From NCBI GenBank assembly GCA_050260935.1, contig JBLNCU010000046.1:1-11600 (forward strand): a stretch of 11,600 nucleotides of DNA. Direction: 5' to 3'. The DNA comes from UBA8346 sp050260935. GTDB taxonomy: Bacteria; Bacillota; UBA4882; UBA8346. Positions within the stretch are counted from its first letter, which is position 1. Every line of letters starts with the position of its first letter. Position numbers and translations under genes: made by a program. The notes below the pieces were generated by a model. The model saw only the letters and a list, made by a program, of their open reading frames with translations, did not search any database and was not told the origin of the DNA. This document shows positions 7,277-11,600 of this stretch, one piece after another.

Positions 7277-7373
7277 TAGAGCTTAGACCGAGTTGCAACC
7301 CAGGCTATACTATGGGTTTTCCGGAAGTATAACCACTGACTTGATTGGGATGATATTTAGGTCTTAAGCTCTA
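7277..7373. ncRNA. Candidate structured RNA element (13-bp closing stem, possible internal pseudoknot)
   Basis: TAGAGCTTAGACC (7277-7289) pairs with GGTCTTAAGCTCTA (7360-7373) over 13 base pairs with one bulged A. Inside it, AACCCA (7297-7302) pairs perfectly with TGGGTT (7313-7318) across a 10-nt loop. Within that loop TATACT (7306-7311) is complementary to AGTATA (7326-7331), giving the geometry of an H-type pseudoknot with a 7-nt third loop. The element ends 135 nt before the chemoreceptor start, the place of a riboswitch or leader RNA. I do not recognise it as a known riboswitch class. Stem symmetry means the coding strand cannot be fixed; + is favoured by context. A small inverted-repeat transposon remnant is the main alternative, but no target duplication is visible. 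The rest of the 7239-7508 gap is AT-rich, with no clear terminator or promoter. Confidence 0.4.
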
Positions 7374-7508
7374 TTTATTTAAAATAACTACAAAAAGATT
7401 AAAAATAAAAAGGAAACAATCAGACGACAAAGAATTAATTAATATTTAATTCGGCCAAGTTTAATTTCGCTAAACGTCGCTATTTATTATTTGAAAGGTG
7501 GGTTCGAA

Positions 7509-9170
7509 GTGGTTTTAATTCAAAAATATCTTGCCTTTAAAATTAAACCCTGGAAAAGTCTTAAAATCTCTCAGCGAATTTTTTATACCTTTATCATAAC
7601 TTTAGTATGCGCCCTCCTCCTTACCATAGTTAACTTTTACTACATAACGAAAATTTCCAAGACTAATCAAAATATACTACAGATCGACCAATCCCAGAAT
7701 GTAATGGTGGAGTTTGAATACATTCTCAAAACCACCCAAGACAAGATCAAGAATTTGATGCAACTAGTAGAGATGGCAACGACAGATCCTGATCTAAGCT
7801 ATTCCATTGTGATTAATATCAATAAAATTGAGACGCTCAATAAAGAATTAACCGGACTTATTGGGAAGTTTGCGCCGGAAGACCTTAATTCTTTTCAAGG
7901 TTTTATTCGGGAATTAGCTCAAAACTGTAGACAATGGTCCAATGAAAAAAGTGCGCTTAATCTGATAAATGTCGATAATTCTTTAAAAAATCTTCAGTTT
8001 TTAATGGATAATCTCACCGAGAACCTTAACCGGAAAATAGAACTGGATTTAAAAGAAAGCGAGCAGCAAGTTAATACCATCCGCATTTCGAGCCTGGTAT
8101 TTAATTTAGTTATCGTTTTATTACTGGCAATAATTATTTTTCCGTTACTCCAGGAGTTAAAAGTGGTGTTTAGCACGGTAAGACAAGCTTCGGAAAATTC
8201 TCTGGAGGGGGCCACCAATGCTTTAAACTACACCGCAAATGTCGATGGGTTAATAATTCAGTTGGAAAATGTTATTCATGATATGGGAAAAGCAATTGCC
8301 GATGTGGCGGAAAGCGCCAATGATACTGCTGCGCAAGCTGGTTCCATAATTGCGGGGGTTAAAAATGCCACCGATCTTGTCGGAGAATTGGCAGAAAAAG
8401 CCCTGCAAATTTATGAGAACCTAAATTCGAATCAAAGTCACCTCCAATATCAAGCTGGTCAGATTCAGGACCTTTCGGGAAACATTACGGATTCGTTAAT
8501 GAAGATAAATAGTAATGCCGATATGGCTGAGAAATTGACTTCTCAATTAATAATGCTGCAACAGGAGTTGGCAGGGATAAGCTCGTTTCTTTCGGAGATG
8601 ACTGAAATTAACGAGCAGACAAATTTGCTGGCCTTAAATGCCAACATTGAGGCGGCCAAAGCGGGAACTTATGGAAAAGGCTTTGGGGTGGTGGCTGAGA
8701 GAATCAGACAATTATCCGATAAGACTGAAGAGTTTACTGGTGAGATTCAAAGCACAATCATTAGAATACAAAAGGTAACCAATGGGGTTGAAAGCTCTCT
8801 AAAAGAAGTGATTAACAATCTAAGAGGTTCAACTACAGAAGTTTCGGGAATTAATCGAGAATTTTCCAAATTAAAGCAGGTTTTGGAAGCCTTATATACT
8901 GCAAATGAGAAGGTAATTAAGGCGGCCGATTTTCAATTCGAAAAGACGAAGCTAATTTATAGAGATACTCAAGACATTATGACATCGGTGGAAAATATAT
9001 CCGCTCAAACTGAAGAAGTATCCTCCGCCATGGAAGAGCTGGCCGCGGAAAGCCAGGAAATTGGAGGGCAGATTGTGCTAATTGGCAGTAACGTTTCTGA
9101 TACTAAAAGCGTTGCCGAATTACAGGTGGATTTGGCTAAAATGGTCAAAGAAACCGTCAGCCACTTTTAG
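7509..9170 (+). CDS. Methyl-accepting chemotaxis protein
   Basis: 553 residues. TM1 is at about 24-47, a mostly helical extracytoplasmic domain of about 145 residues (48-193) suggests a four-helix-bundle sensor, and TM2 is at about 194-214. The signalling domain is clear: the hairpin tip EINEQTNLLALNANIEAAKAG and the following GKGFGVVAERIRQL (about 366-402) are the CheA/CheW contact region. The Glu/Gln-rich stretch ISAQTEEVSSAMEEL (about 497-511) is a likely methylation region. A convincing HAMP domain is not visible after TM2; FPLLQELKVVF passes directly into a long coiled coil. GTG 7509 is preferred because AAAGGTGG lies 7 nt upstream; TTG 7491 is an in-frame alternative that overlaps this site. 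It lies between two sugar ABC ATPase genes, which suggests taxis toward the same nutrient, perhaps through a binding protein (inference). Confidence 0.93.
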   Translation: MVLIQKYLAFKIKPWKSLKISQRIFYTFIITLVCALLLTIVNFYYITKISKTNQNILQIDQSQNVMVEFEYILKTTQDKIKNLMQLVEMATTDPDLSYSIVININKIETLNKELTGLIGKFAPEDLNSFQGFIRELAQNCRQWSNEKSALNLINVDNSLKNLQFLMDNLTENLNRKIELDLKESEQQVNTIRISSLVFNLVIVLLLAIIIFPLLQELKVVFSTVRQASENSLEGATNALNYTANVDGLIIQLENVIHDMGKAIADVAESANDTAAQAGSIIAGVKNATDLVGELAEKALQIYENLNSNQSHLQYQAGQIQDLSGNITDSLMKINSNADMAEKLTSQLIMLQQELAGISSFLSEMTEINEQTNLLALNANIEAAKAGTYGKGFGVVAERIRQLSDKTEEFTGEIQSTIIRIQKVTNGVESSLKEVINNLRGSTTEVSGINREFSKLKQVLEALYTANEKVIKAADFQFEKTKLIYRDTQDIMTSVENISAQTEEVSSAMEELAAESQEIGGQIVLIGSNVSDTKSVAELQVDLAKMVKETVSHF

Positions 9171-9292
9171 GTAGTTTGGCGGCACGGGAAGAAAAAATAA
9201 TAAAAAAAAATAAAATAAAAAAAGGAAAAAGACATTTGGTGGCGAATAATCTTACATAAAAGTGAATCTTGTGGTGTTTGGGGGGAAATCCC
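9171..9292. other. Intergenic gap with a strongly A-rich tract
   Basis: The 122-nt gap contains a tract at 9189-9230 that is A at 35 of 42 positions and has no C. No good -35/-10 pair, terminator or operator was found around it. The tract could act as a curved or UP-like element, or as an unstructured leader. Whether the downstream ATPase gene has its own promoter or is read through from the chemoreceptor gene cannot be told from the sequence. Confidence 0.5.
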
Positions 9293-10798
9293 ATGAATGA
9301 CGATGTTTTGTTATCAATCGAAGGAATTACCAAAACCTTCCCCGGAGTCAAGGCTCTTGATAAGGTTGATCTAATTGTGAAAGCAGGCGAAGTCCACGCC
9401 TTGGTCGGTGAAAACGGTGCCGGTAAATCAACTCTGATGAATGTGATTTCCGGAGTGTTTCCTCCGGATCAAGGGAAGATGGTTTTTATGGGCAAACCAT
9501 ACCGGCCGGCCAATCCCCGGCAAGCTCAGGAGATTGGGATTGGGTTTGTTCATCAAGAAATGGCATTATGCGCCCACTTATCCGTATCCGAGAATGTTTA
9601 TATCGGAAGGATGCCCAAGTTCTCCTTAAAAATGGTCGATTTTAAACAGGCGGATCAAAAGACCAAACTATTGTTAAAAGAGTTTAATATCGACTTAAAT
9701 CCACGGAAGACCGTTCAAGAATTGAACATCGCTTCCCAACAGGTGGTGGAAATTGTTAAAGCTCTATCCCTCGACTGTCGTTTGTTGATCTTGGACGAAC
9801 CGACTTCATCTTTGACTGAAAAAGAAACTGAGTCGCTGTTTGCTATCATCAAAAAACTTAAATCAAAAGGCATAGGTGTTTTATATATCAGCCACCGCCT
9901 GGCGGAGGTATTCCGGATTTGCGACCGGGTTACGATTTTCCGCGATGGAAGATATATTCAAACCAAAAACATAGCGGATACGAATCCGGAGGAGATCATT
10001 ACCTTGATGGTAGGCCGCAGTATTAAAAACCTGTATCCCGAAAAATCAACTCAAAAGGGAAAAGAATTACTGAGGGTCGAAGGTTTAAGTAAACAGGGAA
10101 GGTTTTCCAATGTGAGTTTTACCGTAAGAGAAGGAGAAATACTGGGGTTCGCCGGATTGGTGGGAGCCGGGCGAACCGAGGTGGCTAGGGCGGTTTGCGG
10201 CATCGACTCCTATGATCAGGGGAGCATTTATTTAGATGGCGCCAGAACCAAGTTTGACTTTTACGCGGAGGCTATCAAGTCAAAATTAGCCTATGTAACC
10301 GAAGATCGTAAAAACCAGGGGTTATTTTTAAAGATGCCTATCACCAGAAATATCTCAGTCGCTGTTATCGACCGGCTTACGAAGAGAATGTTGATAAAAA
10401 CCCGGGACGAAAGGGAGATTTCCAATAAATTTATAACCAAACTAAGGATTAAAACACCCGGTTTGGAACAGTTAATTGCCAACCTAAGCGGCGGCAATCA
10501 GCAAAAAGTAATGCTGGCCAAATGGCTGGCCACCGATCCCAAAATTTTATTCATGGATGAACCGACCCGGGGTATTGATGTCGGTGCCAAAACCGAGATT
10601 CATAATTTATTGCGGGAACTTAGTAAACAGGGAATCGGAATTGTGATGATTTCATCGGAATTACCTGAAATTATCGGAATGAGTGACCGGGTTCTGGTCA
10701 TGAATGAAGGAATGGTTGCCGGCGAGCTTGAAGGTGACGACATTACCGAGGAAAACATCATGAGGCTGGCGGCCCATCATCAAAATTGCAGCGCTTAA
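9293..10798 (+). CDS. Sugar ABC transporter ATP-binding protein (double ATPase, RbsA/MglA/XylG type)
   Basis: 501 residues with two ABC ATPase halves. First half: Walker A GENGAGKST (39-47), Q-loop Gln88, signature-equivalent LNIASQQ (144-150), Walker B LLILDEPTSSL (D168/E169) and His201. Second half: GLVGAGRT (288-295) with the usual Arg, signature LSGGNQQ (398-404) and MDEPTRGIDVGAK, all canonical for CUT2 importers. The first signature has Asn where Ser is most common. The protein would hydrolyse ATP at the inner face of the membrane to drive sugar import through the permease encoded 23 nt downstream. ATG 9293 is chosen because GGGGGGA (9280-9286) sits 6 nt upstream; an in-frame TTG at 9269 lies ahead of that site and would add eight poorly conserved residues. 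The substrate cannot be assigned: ribose, xylose, galactose and related sugars all use this type. Confidence 0.95.
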   Translation: MNDDVLLSIEGITKTFPGVKALDKVDLIVKAGEVHALVGENGAGKSTLMNVISGVFPPDQGKMVFMGKPYRPANPRQAQEIGIGFVHQEMALCAHLSVSENVYIGRMPKFSLKMVDFKQADQKTKLLLKEFNIDLNPRKTVQELNIASQQVVEIVKALSLDCRLLILDEPTSSLTEKETESLFAIIKKLKSKGIGVLYISHRLAEVFRICDRVTIFRDGRYIQTKNIADTNPEEIITLMVGRSIKNLYPEKSTQKGKELLRVEGLSKQGRFSNVSFTVREGEILGFAGLVGAGRTEVARAVCGIDSYDQGSIYLDGARTKFDFYAEAIKSKLAYVTEDRKNQGLFLKMPITRNISVAVIDRLTKRMLIKTRDEREISNKFITKLRIKTPGLEQLIANLSGGNQQKVMLAKWLATDPKILFMDEPTRGIDVGAKTEIHNLLRELSKQGIGIVMISSELPEIIGMSDRVLVMNEGMVAGELEGDDITEENIMRLAAHHQNCSA

Positions 10799-10821
10799 TA
10801 ATGGCTAAGGAGGAAAGCGGT

Positions 10822-11600
10822 ATGGAAAAGGGCTTAAATGAACCGGTTTATGAAGGCGAAATCATGAAAGAAGGCAGGTTGTATCAATTCCTAAAAAAGG
10901 TATTCGCAATCAGGGAAGTTTCCCTGCTCTTGATTATAACGGGTTTTGGTATTTTCTTGTCATTTCTGTCGCCCTTCTTCTTTTCAGTGGCCAATATCAG
11001 CACCACGGCCATTGGTTTAGCCGGCGACGGCATTATTGCCATTGGAATGACGGTTGCCTTGGTGCTGGGAGGATTTGATCTCTCGGTAGGCTCAGTGATG
11101 GCCTTAAGCGGCGTTATTGCCGGAGCTTTATATCTGGCTGGAGTAAATATCTGGTTGGCGACTGTAATCGCTTTAATCGGCGGCATAATTTGCGGTTTAA
11201 TTAACGGTTACTTAATCGGCAGGGTGAAATTAAACCCCTTTATAACTACCTTAGGCATGATGAGTATTGCCAGGGGCGGTTCATACGTATTAACTCAGGG
11301 TTCGCCATTATCATTGTCCGGTTTAGACAAAAGCTTTACTTTTTTTGGCAGCGGCCAAATCGGCGGATTTCCGGTGATGGTTTTAATCTTTCTAATACTG
11401 GCTTTATTTATGGATTTTTCTTTGCGGCGCTCATCGCCGATGCGGCAGGTATTTTATGTTGGCAGCAGTGAAAAGGCTGCAGTTCTCTCCGGAATAAATG
11501 TTCCCAAAGTAAAAATGGGAGTCTTTTTTCTAACCGCTCTTTTATCCGCTATCGCCGGGATCTTAACTCTGGCCCGTTTCACCGTGGCTCAACCCAATGC
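10822..11600 (+). CDS. Sugar ABC transporter permease, RbsC type (BPD_transp_2), partial at the window end
   Basis: The first 259 codons are visible and the frame is still open at the window edge; roughly the last 50-70 residues of a typical permease are missing. A hydrophilic N-terminal tail (about 1-35) is followed by several membrane helices. Family hallmarks are LVLGGFDLSVGSVMAL, the EAA-like cytoplasmic segment GRVKLNPFITTLGMMSIARG, and RQVFYVGSSEKAAVLSGI, which matches the RbsC/XylH/MglC segment before the last helices. The start ATG 10822 has a near-perfect TAAGGAGG 8 nt upstream. An in-frame ATG at 10801 would place that site inside the gene and is rejected. The 23-nt spacing from the ATPase gene indicates one operon. 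A binding-protein gene of the importer would be expected further downstream, since the one at 366 appears committed to signalling. Confidence 0.94.
   Translation, partial: MEKGLNEPVYEGEIMKEGRLYQFLKKVFAIREVSLLLIITGFGIFLSFLSPFFFSVANISTTAIGLAGDGIIAIGMTVALVLGGFDLSVGSVMALSGVIAGALYLAGVNIWLATVIALIGGIICGLINGYLIGRVKLNPFITTLGMMSIARGGSYVLTQGSPLSLSGLDKSFTFFGSGQIGGFPVMVLIFLILALFMDFSLRRSSPMRQVFYVGSSEKAAVLSGINVPKVKMGVFFLTALLSAIAGILTLARFTVAQPN

Noticed and set aside
7293..7331. c-di-GMP riboswitch upstream of the chemoreceptor
   Set aside because: These riboswitches are common before motility genes, but the class I and class II consensus blocks as I know them are absent.
4844..7475. Octamer CGCTAAAC upstream of both the DeoR gene (4844-4851) and the chemoreceptor (7468-7475)
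   Set aside because: One 8-nt match between two AT-rich gaps of this size is expected by chance fairly often, and the inverted partner is absent at the second site.
9154..9187. Terminator hairpin after the chemoreceptor gene
   Set aside because: Only short, interrupted pairing is possible (CCG...CGG, GCC...GGC), and it is followed by an A-rich, not T-rich, tract on the + strand.
9269..9271. TTG at 9269 as the start of the second ATPase
   Set aside because: The GGGGGGA site at 9280-9286 lies downstream of it and is well spaced for ATG 9293; the extra residues do not match the family N-terminus.
10801..10803. ATG at 10801 as the permease start
   Set aside because: It is in frame but the AAGGAGG site follows it; that site is placed for ATG 10822.
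10884..11186. Minus-strand open frame of 100 codons opposite the permease
   Set aside because: It is low-complexity, lies wholly opposite conserved RbsC-family coding sequence and has no convincing start region. The other minus-strand frames opposite the ATPases, kinase and DeoR genes were dropped for the same reason.

Overview
The window reads as chromosomal DNA of a motile, low- to mid-GC member of the Bacillota, probably Clostridia or a related class. The grounds are strong AGGAGG-type Shine-Dalgarno sites, frequent TTG and GTG starts, a YesM/YesN-type two-component pair and a Firmicute-style sugar transport locus. This placement is inference from gene content and style; no marker gene is present. 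All real genes are on the + strand.

Layout. (1) 2-304 is the 3' end of a membrane sensor. It stops just after its second membrane helix, where a HAMP domain would normally start. (2) A sigma-A-like promoter (315-343) precedes a three-gene signalling operon: a membrane-tethered sugar-binding protein (366-1412), a dCache/HAMP/HisKA_7TM-LytS-type histidine kinase (1409-3217, 4-nt overlap) and a YesN-type response regulator with an AraC output domain (3248-4840). (3) A second promoter-like site (4852-4880), with a perfect inverted repeat across its -35 box, precedes a DeoR-family regulator (4943-5746). That gene overlaps by 8 nt a double-domain sugar ABC ATPase (5739-7238) that has no permease next to it. 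(4) A 270-nt gap contains a 97-nt element closed by a 13-bp stem with a possible pseudoknot inside. It lies upstream of a methyl-accepting chemotaxis protein (7509-9170). (5) After a 122-nt A-rich gap comes a second, more canonical sugar ABC ATPase (9293-10798). An RbsC-type permease follows and runs off the window end (10822-11600+).

How the genes may work together (inference). The binding protein would bind a sugar outside the cell and signal through the kinase, in the manner of the described XylFII-LytS-YesN xylose sensor. The response regulator would switch on the transport genes, and the DeoR protein would add feedback from an intracellular phosphorylated sugar. The chemoreceptor would couple the same nutrient to motility, and the CUT2-type importer would take it up. 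The substrate cannot be named from this sequence. The parts most worth following up are the structured element at 7277-7373, the permease-less ATPase, and the placing of a HAMP-poor chemoreceptor between two sugar ATPases.
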